A DNA stretch of 64,000 nucleotides from Tribonema minus (GCA_017506865.1 JAFCMP010000024.1:1116001-1180000); one strand, 5' to 3'; counted from the first letter of the stretch, positions 48,101-57,614 are shown. The notes: generated by a model not told the origin, from the sequence alone. Made by a program: numbers and translations.

Positions 48101-51100
48101 GGTTGCCTACTGTGGACGAGGATTGGGGCTGTGAAGTCCGGATCTGCATTCCCAGGTTGCATGAGTTGACGCCCAGTGATTTTGTTTGTACGGATAATCG
48201 CAGGGCCAAGCTTCGTACAGCAGCACATCAAGCCCTAACCTAACCCTGCCTGTGACACCAACTCAAACCTGCCCCTCATCCTAACCCTTAGTCAGGCCCA
48301 GTGATCAATGCATCTGCAGTGCGGCTGTACCCACTTCCTGCTGCACTCCTCTCCTACAGGGCGCATTATTGCCTGAACGCCCTGATTATTTTCACATGTA
48401 CCTGCCATGCGCAATGCTGGTTACGAAGGGTAGTTGGACGGCTGTTCGGTCGTAGCAGGTCGTTGACTTGGTGTCTGTGAATGGCTGCGCCATGTGCGCG
48501 GCGCAGCATGGCAGTGGGCATGCAGTGACAGCGCGTTGCTTCCCGCGGCGCAGTGTTCGAGACTTCTTCCGCTCATGTCTTCCATCACAACTTCAACGTG
48601 GAAGAGGCTGGCGGCGATGCTCCCCTCTCCTGTTGGCTGCGGCGCATTCAGACGCGCTGATCGCCGCCTCTCTCTGCATTTCTCCCCTTTTGCAGATACC
48701 GCTGGAGGCCGCCACCAACAAGGCGGAGGTCGAGGCGTACAAGGAGCGGGTCAGCAAGAAGCAGAAGGTCGGCGACGCCGCGCAGACATCCGCCGCAGAG
48801 GACGAGGAGGCGAGTTCAGCGCACGCGCCATTCGCTGCAAGCGTTTGTCAGTCATTGCCTCGAGTTTGTTTCATAGTTCTAGAAGTATTTTCTACCTGGC
48901 TCAAAATTCTTGTGACTGCTGTGACCGGTCTACGCTGCTACACGGTGCAGCGCTGTGGTCGCCTGCTCCCAGCGAGACGGACTCTGCTACAGTAATCATG
49001 CACACCACACTGCGGTGCGAATGTACGCCAGCGTCAATCCTCGTTGCAGCCGCATGAGCATTGGCACGACCTTTCTGCCGCCTGCCCCCACTGCACCCCT
49101 TGCCGCGCTCCCGAGGCACGACGCTGCAGTGGATGACTCATGCATGTACTCGCCGACTCGTTGTGGGGGCGCGTTGCTGCGTAGACCGTGCACTCTGCGG
49201 CTCTGCTGTCGGCGTGCCTGGAGGCGCTTTGACTCACTCACTCACTCACTCACTCACTCACTTGCTGCGTGTCGCATTGATCAAAAGGAGGTGCACCCCC
49301 CCAGGGCTGCTGGCCATGTGCCTGGAGGCATTTTTTACGCAATTCACTCACTCACTCACTCACTCACTCACTCACTCACTCACTCACTCCCTGACTTGCT
49401 CTGCTCCAGGAGGTGCGCCCCGCAGTGCCCCTGTCCGCATGCCTTGAGACCTTCTTTGCGCCGGAAATGGTGGCGAATTTTATATCCACGGCGGTGCCGG
49501 GCCGCGGCATGGCCAGCAAGAGACAGGTGGGTGGGGGTCACACTTTCAGCGCTTGCTTCTTTGACTTTTGTACCGGCAGAAACTGTTTCTGGATATGATG
49601 TACCACTAATAGAAATTGGGCAATTGTTGTGCACAGACTGAAGAAGAGGCAGTTTAATGCATGGCTGTAGGCGCGGTTCGATAACACCTTGTGGTGAGAC
49701 AAAGAGTGTGTGACTGATTGACTCTACTTGGAAGTATTATGTGTTGTGAGTCGTTTCATGTTGAATGTGCGATCCTCCACATCCCATGTTCATTCAAAAA
49801 GCGGTCCAATGTACGTGTTCCTTGCATGCGAAAGATTCAGATCAGACTGTCAGGTATGCATTTCGCGGCAACACATGACAGATGCGCCAAGAGATTGTGG
49901 CTTTGGTTTGACGGGTCAAATGTGTCAGCGCAAGCGCCTTGAATCCATGTTTCAACAGCACCAACAGATGCTTTGCCAGCCTCTGGTCTGACCCACATTT
50001 AACATGACAGTTTGTAGGTACAACTTACAGGATACTTTGTAAAAGTCTTGAATATGAAATTGCTTATTTGCGCGCCACTGACGCACATCAGCAGCGGAGC
50101 AAAGGTACCATGGGCTGCACATCATGACCCATTTCCTTCGTTTAAACTGCCACTGCTAAGTATCCTAATCAAAGCAAAGCTCAAAATTCAAACGTAATTA
50201 GCCATGCCAGCCCGCCTGCTCGCATGCCAGCCACCTTTGTGTCACCGCTTCACAACGCAACAACAGTATGCTATGCCATCAAACACACCCCGCCTCGCCC
50301 ATGCTCATCTTCAATTCCGCGCCCGCCCTGTTCTGTGTGCCATCCACATTAACAACATCAAAAACCTCAAACTGCGTATGTGTGCGCGAGCTCCGCTGCC
50401 CTTGCGTCAGCGTTCCACCACCTGTCAGCACGCCATAAAAGATCCCCCGCCTCGCCCCCCATGCCCACATGTCATCTCCCGTGTCACGCGTCCCAACCCT
50501 AACCCTAACCTAAGTTGACCCTGACCTGTGCCTCGTTTGTCGCCGTGCAGCGCCTGGCCAACTTCCCGCGCTACCTGCTGGTCCAGCTGAAGCGCTACTA
50601 CGTGGACGAGTCGTGGCAGCCCAAGAAGCTGGAAGTCGAGGTGCGTCACAGGTTGAAGTGTGCGAGACGCGAAGCTTGCTTGGTGTTCGCCCGTCTGCAG
50701 AGTGATGTTGTCAGAAAGTGCTTTCGCACGAGACGCCAAACTCAACGCATCCGCCCTCCTGCGGACCCAAGTTGGCAAAAAGCGCTTCAATGCAGCTCGA
50801 TGGCACCACACTGTCAGAACCTGCACGCCAGGCTGACCTCAGGTCGGCGTGGAACGGGCGCAGCATGTATGCTCATGCCAGGGCGTCCTTGCGATCGCTG
50901 CAAGCGACCCAGATGCGCGTCAAAACCTCTAGAACTTGCATCTCGGAGGTGCACACGCCCCGATGCGGCTTTGCCCTCGAGATAACCGCCTGTGCCGCAG
51001 CGCTGCGCTGGCGTCACAGCAACGCTCAGACGCAGTAGCGTGCCACACAGAAGCTGCCCTCAAATTTCTGAATCATCTCGGCCCTACCTCCGCAACTTGA

Positions 51101-54100
51101 CAGCGCTTCGTTCTGTGCACTTGCCTGCCCTCTTATTAGGTTGACGTGCCCGACAAACTGGACCTGACGGCATTCAGGGCGCAGGGCCTGCAGCCGGGAG
51201 AGTCACTTCTGCCAGAGGAGCCTGTGGGCGGGGCAGCAGACGCCGCCGCCGCCCTCGCGCCGTCTCCAGGTGCCGCTGATGGCAAAGAAAGATGATCGCT
51301 GCGTGAATATAGTTTCTCTAGATTGATCAAATCCTGAATCATACCTCAAGGTTGAAGGAAGAGTTTCCCGACTTTGCCGAACTTCTTGGGTGCTGCACGG
51401 CTCAGCATGTGGGACAGCTGCTGCTTCCGCCGCCCTTGCGCCGTCTCCAGGTGCTGCTGACGGCGCATGAAAACTGTGCAGTCGAAGGTGTCTGGGTGCT
51501 GCTTGGCTTGCGGATGGTTGCTACTCTCCAGCTCGAACTGGAAAGAAGTGGTACCTCGTGCTGAAATTTACAGACCCACAGTGGACCCACATTGCAGATG
51601 CGATGAACAGCGCAATACGGCACATGCCCCAGCGTTGCCTGAGCGACTGGGATCTCTCGCTCAGCAGCATGTACAGGCATGCGCGGCGCGTGAAGGATGT
51701 TAACTACATTCCTGAGGGTTACCTTCATCGCAAACACGCAGTACCGACCTTCATCGCTGCAGCCGCACTAATGCTTAAACCACCAGCCAGATCCCGAGTT
51801 GGCAGGCACAGCTCTATGCGGAGCGCGCACATGCTGTACAAGAGTTCATGCGCATTTCGCATCCAAAACCCAATATGCCCGTGCACAAATGCTTGCGCAC
51901 GCCTGGTGTCCGCGAGCGCGCGTGCGCTGCACTCGCTAACCCTAACCCCAACTTCAACCCTAAATCTGCAGCCGTGGCGTCGGTGCCGGATGAGGCCATC
52001 GTGGCGCAGCTCCTGGACATGGGCCTGTCGCTCAACGGCAGCAAGAAGGCGGCGCTGGCAACGGGCAACGCATCTTCCGAAGCCGCCATGGAATGGGTGC
52101 GTGCGCAGACTGTACAGCATGTGTACGTCTATCTGTGTAGGGGCGATGCGTCATCCGAAGCCGCCATGGAATGGGTGTGTTCGCAGAGTATGTAGCGTAT
52201 CCGTGTAGGGGCAACGCGTCATCCGAAGCCTCCATGGAGTGGGTGCGTGCGTACAACGTATGGTGTTTGTATACTTCAATGTGTGTACAGGCCTTGGATT
52301 GGGTGCGCGCGCAGAATGCTATTGTGCACTTCGATGTTTGTGCGGGCAACGCGTCATCCGAAGCCGCCATGCAGTGGGTGCTTGCAGAGAGCGTACAGCG
52401 TATGTGTGTAGGGGCGACGCGTCGTTCAAAACCGCCATGGAATGCGTACTTCAAAGTCTATACGAAGTAGTCTATACGAAGTAGCGATGGAGGGGCTGCG
52501 TGCATAGAACGGATAAAGTATGTGTCGTAAACAAAAGCCTATTTCTGGCAAATAATATGTACGTACACCGCGCAAATTTCTTGAACCAAGGTGTCGCTGG
52601 CGACATGGTGAGTGTGCTGATGTAACCCTAACCCTCACCCTGATGGGGTTCGACAGTGTTTTCTCCGTGATCGCTGTGTGATGCATGCTCCTTGCACAAG
52701 CACAACGCTCGGCTGAACGCCTGGTGCTCGCTGTGCACAGTTGCTGTGCTCGCACTCATCGCTTATGTGCGATTTCTGATGCACGTCGGCGCTGTCTGCA
52801 GTACTTCGAGCACTCCACGGACGCCGACTTCGATTCACCGGTCATGGAGGCCGGTGCTGCCGCCGCCGCTGCGCCCGCCACTGGTGGTGAGTGCCTCTAA
52901 CTCTTTGTGTGTGTGATGCATGTATGCTCGAACAATTCCGCTTTTGTGTTTTCTTTGGGGTCTGCAATGCGCACCCTGCTCTCTCGTCCAAGGTTTCTGA
53001 AGGTCAGGTTAGGGTGCAAATCAGGGTTAGGCTCACCCTTCCCCTCCTACAGTGAGAGGACACGCTCCCGGTGATTCCCGTTGAGTTACCATTGTGGCGC
53101 GCAGTGCGATGAGGCATCGATGTTGTTGTTGTGTGAATGGTCAGGCCGATACGCCCTGGCTGTATCAGATGCCCTGATACTGCGCAGCTGTTTTTAATGA
53201 GCCCTGCAGAAGCAGGAGCGGAAAACACAGCGCTCAGCGGCAGTGAGCAGTGCTCAGCTCAGGTCATGGTTGGAATGGTCAGCTCTGGACCAGAATTACC
53301 ACTGACCCATATCAGCACCAGCCGGCAAATCGGTATTGCGATCACGCGCATGCGTAGCGGCGGTTGGCACAGGTGAGGTTCTTGCTGCCATGCCGCCGCT
53401 GCTTTGACAATGGGGGAATATCACGACGCAAATGCCCCAATTAATGTGACATGGTCGTTTGGTCCAGTCTCGCTCGCCACCATGCGGAGGTGGTGACCAT
53501 GCCAATATGAAAAGTAGTCGTGGTGAGTCTGCACCTGATGCGCATGGCGCGCACTGATGGCAGTGCTCACGCATCGCCGCACGCGTTTTTCACTTGACAC
53601 AGGCGCATCCTTCGATCCCGCCACGGTTCAGGAGCTGTGCGGCTTTGGTTTCACTGAGGAGCAGGCAAGTGCTCACAGTTACCTGTAGGGAGCCCATTGA
53701 AGTGTTGGAGTACAACCTCAGTCAGAACATTGCAATCATAACCTATGCGTAAATCTCAGCCAGCGAGTGCATGCACATTGCCATTGCACGTGGAAAGACT
53801 GAATCCGCATTTCTGGGATAATACCTTCATTTTCCTCTGTACAGCGAAGTGTCGCCCCAGTTTTGTTGTTGGAAGGACTATTGGAACATGCAAAGGTTGC
53901 AACGTCATTGTAATATGGAAATACTTATCAGTACACACACCCTCATCACCAATTTCCATGTAGTTTGTGAACACATGGAGTCGTCATCTCAGATTATCGA
54001 TGACACGACCGGCCCATGTTGTCCCTGCAAGGTGTAGGCTAAAGACACAAGTGATTTACTGATTAATGGCTTTGAACCGCTCTGTTTAACACAGGAAATT

Positions 54101-57100
54101 GAAAGAATTGCTGAGCTGTGCAGCAGCTCCATTTACAAGTACTAACTTATCAGGTCGCTTCAAAGCACAACTACGTTCTGTGGCTTGTTTTGTTGCAGAG
54201 AAGGATACTTCAAGTACATGTCAGGGGGCCCATGTGGTGATTTGCTGAACAATTCCCTGAATTACTCGCCGTCCGCCGCAGCACTCACTGCCTGATTACT
54301 CAACCATTTCTTCCCCTGGTGCCGCTCTCACTCCGTTGAAGGCCGCGCTCAAGCCCACCGATGTCGGGCCGAACAACCCCCTCATCATTCGGCGTCCGGC
54401 GCAGCACTCACTGCCTATTTAATCATTCCGTCTGTTCATGTGAACAATCCCCTGCATCATGTGCCGTCCGGCGCAACACTCACTGCCTACTTACTTGGTC
54501 ATTCCCTCCGCTTGTGCCGCGCTGACACACACAGGCGAAGGCCGCGCTGAAGTCCACCGATGTCGTGCCGTACTACCCCCTGTATCATCTGCCGTCCCGG
54601 CGCAACACTCACTGCCTATTGAATCATTTCTTCCACTCGTGCCGCTCTGACACATGTGCAAGTCCACCTATGGGGCGCTGAACAAGCCCCCTGTCTTATT
54701 TGCTGTTTGCGCAACACTTACTGCCTATTTAATCATTGCGTCCGTTCGTGTCACTCCGAGACACACAGGTCAAGGCAGCGCTCAAGTCCACCCATGTCGT
54801 TCTTAGCAACCCCCTGCATCGTTTACCATTCGGCGCTACACACTCGCTGCCTACTCACTCCAGCATATCGTCCGCTCGTGCCATCCTGAACAATCCCCTA
54901 GGTCATCTGCCGTCCGCGCAGCAATCAATGCCTATTTGCAACAATCAAATTTTTTCCTCAATGATTTCTTTCGCTCGTGCCGCTCTGACACACGCAGGTG
55001 AAGGCAGCGCTCAAGTCCACCGGCGGCGCGGCGGACCGCGCCGCGGACTGGCTCTTCAGCCACGCCGACGACATGGACGCGGCCGTGGCGGCTGCGAACG
55101 GCGCCGGCGCCGGTGAGTCTTGACTCGACATATATTACTGTATGTGTGTTGCGGGTGTGAACATGCACGATCATGTGATGGTCGCAAGCAGCACTGCGGT
55201 TTGCGGTGGCGGGGTGACCATGCATGATTATGTGATGGTCGCCCGAAGGCACTGCTAACGGCGCCGGCGCCGGTGAGTCCTGCCCCGACGTACGTATGTA
55301 TGTATGTGTGCCACGGGCGTGACCATGCGCACCATGTCTTGCCCGGACGTATGAAAATCTGCTGCGAGTATGAATATGCGTGATACTGCGATGGGCGTTT
55401 GAAGCGGCACTTTGGACGGCGCCGGCGCCAGTGAGTCCTGCCCCGACGTACGTATGCATGTGTGCCGCAGTATGACCATGCACGATCGTGTGATGGGCGC
55501 CCAAAGGTACTGCGTCGCAAGATCCGCCTATGGGGCAAAGGCTGTTTGCCGCACAACATGGCGCCGGCGCCAAACTGTCTGGAGGATTTGTTCATGAACG
55601 CTGTAGGCCGAGAAAAGAGCGACTGTGGTCAGAAAGCCCAGCGTAAGGGGCAGAAAGGGTATGAGGGTCCCGCAGGGGGTGAAGACTGCAGCAAGGTGTC
55701 TGATGGAGGACACAAGGCAATGGGTGCTGGTGCCATCTATGCTGCTACAAACGCAGGAGTTACCACAGAGGTCAGACGGAAGCACTCAGTGACATCATCC
55801 ACCCTGCCATTGTCTGCGTTCATGTTTGCTGCTGTTGTCGCAGTGGCGGCCCCTGCAGGAAGCGCGGGCGGCGCTGACGATGCTGCCATCGACGATGGGG
55901 AGGGCAAGTGAGTGCTGCTGTGCAGATACTTCAAAGTACTAGTAAGGCGGGCTTTGCTCTTGCACTGACTTGAAGTGCATGTAGGGAGCCTGCTCTCGTT
56001 GCTGAGACTGGGTGCACTTTTTGGTAATACTGTCAGCAAGAAGAATCTGAGCACGCAGCAAATCAGGACCGCAGCTAATCGACAGCTGCAGTACGATGTG
56101 GCACAACGTGACGCGACATTGGCAGATCGACATGCTCTGCTATGTATTTCAAAATGTTACGAGCACGCTGTACAGTCCTTAGCACACTAATCAGCCATGC
56201 GCAACTAGCGGCCAAGTGTAGGAGTCTTGTATGTATGGCTGACGAGAGCTGATTTACTTGACAGAACAATAATGGCGTCAGACAATTTGCATGTCGGCCA
56301 CGGTTTGTTCCCAGATGTTGCGGGCAATCATCGCGCAGACAAGCAGCAACGTACGACACAAAAACAGTTTTGATGCACCAAGGAGTTCCTGTGCGTTTGA
56401 ATGCCATCTGTCTTGACTCGCACGCCAGCAGACGTCGCCGTCAGAACAATGTCGTCAAACACCTGCAGGCGGATGCTGCTGCCATGCACAACAAACCCGC
56501 GCACATGTTGGCCACAAAATGCGGCCCTATGCTCCGCCCCCGTGCCGTCGCTCTCTGGCAGCTGATTACCCGCGCACGTTCTGGCCACAGAATGTGGCCC
56601 CTATGCTGCGCACTGGTGCCGTTGCCCCCCATGCAGAGTAGTTACTCATCACGCTGCGCTCACGCATCCCCCTCTCAGGTACACGCTGGTGGGGTTCATA
56701 TCGCACGTAGGCCGCTCGCTCGGCAGCGGACACTACGTGGCGCACATCAAGCGCGAGGGGCGCTGGGTGATCTACGACGACCTCAAGGTATGCATGTATG
56801 CGACGCCGACAAGCACTGAGCACTGCGAGAGGCAGGTCTGCAAGTATGCCTCTTCTGCGGCAAAGGATTTCTTTTCGTGTTTGCTGACCGTCAGAGCGGT
56901 AGTGCGTGTTGTTCTTGCGCTTCTGCGAGAAGGCTGACAGAACAGGAACGCCTTGCTGCTGCCACCTTAGTATCATCCAGAAATTTGAGGTTTCAGCTCA
57001 GGGTGTGATAAATTGTGCCTGTTAGAGCACCGCATTTGTTTCTGTTTTTATTTTTGCGTAAAGTTTGTTTCAACCTCATGTGGCTCCTTGTTGAGCGTAC

Positions 57101-57614
57101 AAGGCATGGTGGTGGTGGAGGGTAGAGCCTAAACCGCAACCAGAGTTGCTGCAGAGGTGCAAGGGCCTTTTGAAGTGCAGGCCAATGCGTGCCAGCCTGG
57201 TGCCCTTGTGGTAGCAGCAGCATGTACTTCTGAAGTAGCATACTGCAATGGACACATATGGCGACAATCCATGTCGCCTTCAGTCCATCAGCAACTGTGG
57301 TCATGCCGATGTATGCTGCAGTCTTCGTGCGCATTCATCAATGTACTTAGAAGTACGCAGCTCATGCTATTGTGGTGTCCTGATGCATAGACTCCGACAC
57401 TTCGGGAGAAGACCAAGGAAGCACCCTGAATGTCAGGTAACCACACTCAATGTAAACACACTAGGACCAGCAGTCAACAACCCTTGCATCGCAACCACTG
57501 ATGGAAGGCCTCACCAGGAGTGCCCCATTGTGCCTCTTTGCTCATCAGGTGGCTGCCAGCGAAGCGACGCCTCTGCGACTGGGGTATCTCTACCTCTACC
57601 GCCGTGACGATTGA
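33147..57614 (+). CDS. USP5: Ubiquitin carboxyl-terminal hydrolase 5 (isopeptidase T), complete
   Basis: Disassembles unanchored polyubiquitin chains. 28 exons, 878 residues (human USP5 has 858): 33147-33295, 33984-34143, 34837-35055, 36378-36440, 37686-37789, 38258-38318, 39474-39527, 40117-40158, 41073-41110, 42177-42264, 42912-43010, 43862-43915, 44734-44781, 45441-45485, 46028-46177, 46993-47111, 47874-47943, 48696-48809, 49410-49526, 50551-50640, 51140-51266, 51972-52096, 52802-52886, 53603-53664, 54998-55112, 55844-55907, 56679-56787, 57549-57614. Domain order matches USP5: N-terminal variant UBP finger ([22 protein letters not shown]), ZnF-UBP, catalytic Cys box, two UBA domains inside the catalytic domain, His box and the [11 protein letters not shown] end. 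Introns 13, 18 and 24 have GC donors. The 24.5-kb span for a 2.6-kb coding sequence reflects introns enlarged by edge duplications. Introns 1 (33296-33983), 7 and 14 show no other structure. Confidence 0.97.
34591..34764 (+). repeat. Duplication upstream of USP5 exon 3 acceptor
   Basis: Blocks with GTGAGCGCCCTAGCTCA and TCATCGCAGCAT occur at about 34608-34650 and 34718-34757, roughly 110 bp apart, in USP5 intron 2. Both contain an acceptor-like CATCGCAG. The exon 3 acceptor chosen by frame is the later CTCGCAG at 34836. Confidence 0.7.
35762..36049 (-). pseudogene. Histone-fold-like exon fragment, antisense in USP5 intron 3
   Basis: A 95-residue frame with a Ser/Gly-rich start, then [20 protein letters not shown] and [21 protein letters not shown]. 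The second part resembles the alpha-2 helix of core histones (compare H2A EYLAAEVLELAGNAARD, or H2B ending LAH). An acceptor-like CAGCAG precedes it, and the stop overlaps a donor-like GTAAGAG. It could be an exon of a nested gene, a captured fragment or chance. Confidence 0.3.
37475..37500 (+). repeat. Poly-C tract in USP5 intron 4
   Basis: A run of about 21 C followed by TTTGG. Similar C tracts on the gene strand lie before other acceptors in the window (see the finding on C tracts). Confidence 0.85.
37686..38318 (+). other. USP5: USP5 ZnF-UBP domain exons lacking most zinc ligands
   Basis: Exons 5 and 6 encode [19 protein letters not shown], then [20 protein letters not shown]. Against human USP5, Cys199 is kept (Cys213), but Cys202, Cys219 and His232 are replaced by Ser216, Ser233 and Ala246. 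The ubiquitin-tail-contacting Trp209 and Arg221 positions are kept (Trp223, Arg235). The fold may be metal-free here. Confidence 0.85.
38504..39257 (-). pseudogene. Inverted duplication of a receptor-like gene fragment in USP5 intron 6
   Basis: The minus strand 39257-38691 is open for 188 residues. Its end reads [20 protein letters not shown], then [20 protein letters not shown] and RVNYF, resembling the middle of type I periplasmic-binding/ANF-receptor ligand domains. The plus strand 38595-38699 encodes a diverged copy (QQASEQQLS, then LRVDTRVNF). The two arms form an imperfect inverted repeat of about 115-125 bp. Its core TAGACACAAGGGTAAACT (38670-38687) pairs with 38717-38734 across a 29-bp loop. 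Family assignment is tentative; the inverted repeat is certain. Confidence 0.5.
39918..39930. repeat. Palindromic TACTTCGAAGTA motif
   Basis: Perfect 12-bp palindrome. It is the best example of a motif recurring across introns and intergenic DNA as TACTTC plus 0-3 bases plus AAGTA, including 1-16, 4514-4525, 16113-16123, 29794-29809, 49725-49736, 54206-54217, 55927-55940, 57225-57237 and 57343-57356. Confidence 0.8.
40147..40345 (+). repeat. Duplicated USP5 exon 8 donor edge and AAAACACG minisatellite
   Basis: The exon 8 end GAGGATTGCATG|GTAAGCAAGC (at 40158) recurs at about 40319 as GAGGATTGCATG|GTGAGCAAGC. Between them, 40215-40318 is a purine-rich minisatellite of AAAACACG(G/A)-type units. 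The copied donor is a better consensus (GTGAGC) than the true one, so it could compete. Confidence 0.85.
41883..42002 (-). pseudogene. Protein kinase catalytic-loop exon, antisense in USP5 intron 9
   Basis: Exactly 40 codons between a CGTTCCAG acceptor and a weak GTGCC donor read [20 protein letters not shown], then [14 protein letters not shown]. This is kinase subdomains VIb-VII: HADVKPxGLL for HRDxKPxNLL and DFG intact. The HRD Arg is Ala and the metal-binding Asn is Gly, so it is probably inactive. I found no neighbouring kinase exons on this strand, so it is likely a captured exon. Confidence 0.7.
42240..42540 (+). repeat. Duplicated USP5 exon 10 donor edge
   Basis: The exon end TACGACTTCAGCAAG|GTATGG (42264) has a copy at about 42508-42530, TATGACTTCAGCAAG|GTGTTG. 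It lies just before a C tract. Confidence 0.8.
42912..43010 (+). other. USP5: USP5 catalytic Cys box exon
   Basis: Encodes [19 protein letters not shown], the USP Cys box, with nucleophile Cys352 (human Cys335). The oxyanion-supporting Asn of GNSC is present. The exon is phase 0 at both ends. Confidence 0.95.
43953..44127. repeat. Telomere-like inverted block flanked by 31-bp direct repeats
   Basis: A perfect 31-bp repeat (AGTGTTGCCGGCGGAGCGTT..., 43953-43983 and 44097-44127) brackets about 113 bp. That block is (TTAGGG)-like on the left (43984-44046) and (CCCTAA)-like on the right (44060-44096), so it could fold into a hairpin. It lies in USP5 intron 12, 37 bp after the donor. A separate GGGTTAGGG lies at 43931. 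Confidence 0.92.
46120..46470 (+). repeat. Array copied from USP5 exon 15 donor edge
   Basis: The exon end GAATTTTCCACGGGGCGCCA|GCAG then GTGAAG (46177) recurs near 46379-46406 (GAATGCTCCACAGGGCGCCA, then GCAGGTGACT) and 46433-46458 (GAATTTTCCACAGGGCGCCA, then GCAGGTTATT). An AT-rich block with AATAGAAGTAGTTAATA duplicated in tandem (46234-46275) sits between. Confidence 0.9.
47080..47310 (+). repeat. Duplicated USP5 exon 16 donor edge
   Basis: The exon end CTCTTCCAGTTCAAGTGTGA, then GGACAG|GTAAGG (47111) has a copy at about 47278-47307 reading CTCTCCCAGTTCGAGTATGA, then AGGCAG|GTGAG. The copied peptide FQFKCEDR becomes SQFEYEGR, still in frame. Confidence 0.87.
48233..48295. repeat. Telomere-like CCCTAA tract
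   Basis: Degenerate CCCTAACCTAACCCTGCC...CATCCTAACCC in USP5 intron 17. Other tracts of the same type lie at 37955-37982, 50493-50515, 51938-51966, 52623-52642 and 53003-53045, all in USP5 introns. Confidence 0.85.
49190..49440 (+). repeat. Duplicated USP5 exon 19 acceptor edge with (CACT)n
   Basis: The true exon start (49410: [18 protein letters not shown]) has a decayed copy at about 49285-49343 (GGAGGTGCACCCCCCCAGGG..., GTGCCTGGAGGCATTTTTTA). An older piece (GTGCCTGGAGGCGCTTTGA) lies at about 49214. Each is followed by a CACT microsatellite (49235-49262 and 49343-49390). Confidence 0.85.
51220..51480 (+). repeat. Duplicated USP5 exon 21 donor edge
   Basis: The exon end CCCTCGCGCCGTCTCCAG|GTGC (51266) has a copy at about 51430-51453, CCCTTGCGCCGTCTCCAG|GTGC, about 183 bp on. 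Flanking intron TGACGGCGCATG / TGATGGCAAAG is also shared. Confidence 0.87.
52063..52455 (+). repeat. Six-unit array of USP5 exon 22 donor edge
   Basis: The exon tail [10 protein letters not shown] then GTGCGTGC (52096) is followed by units starting near 52141, 52209, 52290 (partial), 52344 and 52411. Four still read [ND]ASSEA[AS]M[EQ]WV-like peptides. The unit is exon tail (about 34 nt) plus about 45 nt of intron. Several units also begin after TGTGTAG, an acceptor-like site, so each resembles a mini-cassette exon. Confidence 0.92.
54220..55010 (+). repeat. Array copied from USP5 exon 25 acceptor edge
   Basis: The acceptor and first codons of exon 25 (54998: [29 protein letters not shown]) recur upstream near 54340, 54530, 54655 (truncated) and 54770, each after GTGCCGCTCTGACACAC-like intron. 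Shared CAACCCCCT..CATC..TGCCGTCCGGCGCA blocks lie between. At least five units of about 110-190 bp. Confidence 0.9.
55095..55460 (+). repeat. Three-copy array of USP5 exon 25 donor edge
   Basis: The exon end ACGGCGCCGGCGCCG|GTGAGTC (55112) recurs at about 55258-55280 and 55417-55440, about 160 bp apart. Each is followed by CCCCGACGTACGTATG and GACCATGC-type intron. The next exon (55844) is joined from the first donor by phase. Confidence 0.92.
56500..56640 (+). repeat. Tandem duplication in USP5 intron 26
   Basis: Blocks CGCGCACATGTTGGCCACAA and CGCGCACGTTCTGGCCACAG, each followed by AATG[CT]GGCCC and CTATGCT.CGC, lie about 73 bp apart just before the exon 27 acceptor. No exon sequence is included. 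Confidence 0.8.
56679..56787 (+). other. USP5: USP5 catalytic His box exon
   Basis: Encodes [31 protein letters not shown]. His839 (human His818 region) and the Asp854/855 pair complete the USP triad. Confidence 0.93.

Larger units (their letters stand above)
51972..55112 (+). other. USP5: USP5 UBA1 and UBA2 exons 22-25
   Basis: UBA1: [20 protein letters not shown], continuing [18 protein letters not shown]2: [23 protein letters not shown], continuing [11 protein letters not shown]. Both have the MG[FL]/GFGF loop and helix 3 pattern. Exon 24 ends in a GC donor (CAG|GCAAGT). Exons 22 and 25 are those most heavily copied into their introns. Confidence 0.93.

Noticed and set aside
54220-55010. 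Regularly spaced repeats suggestive of a CRISPR array
   Set aside because: Units are degenerate copies of an exon start with its acceptor, variable in period, in a eukaryotic intron; no cas genes.
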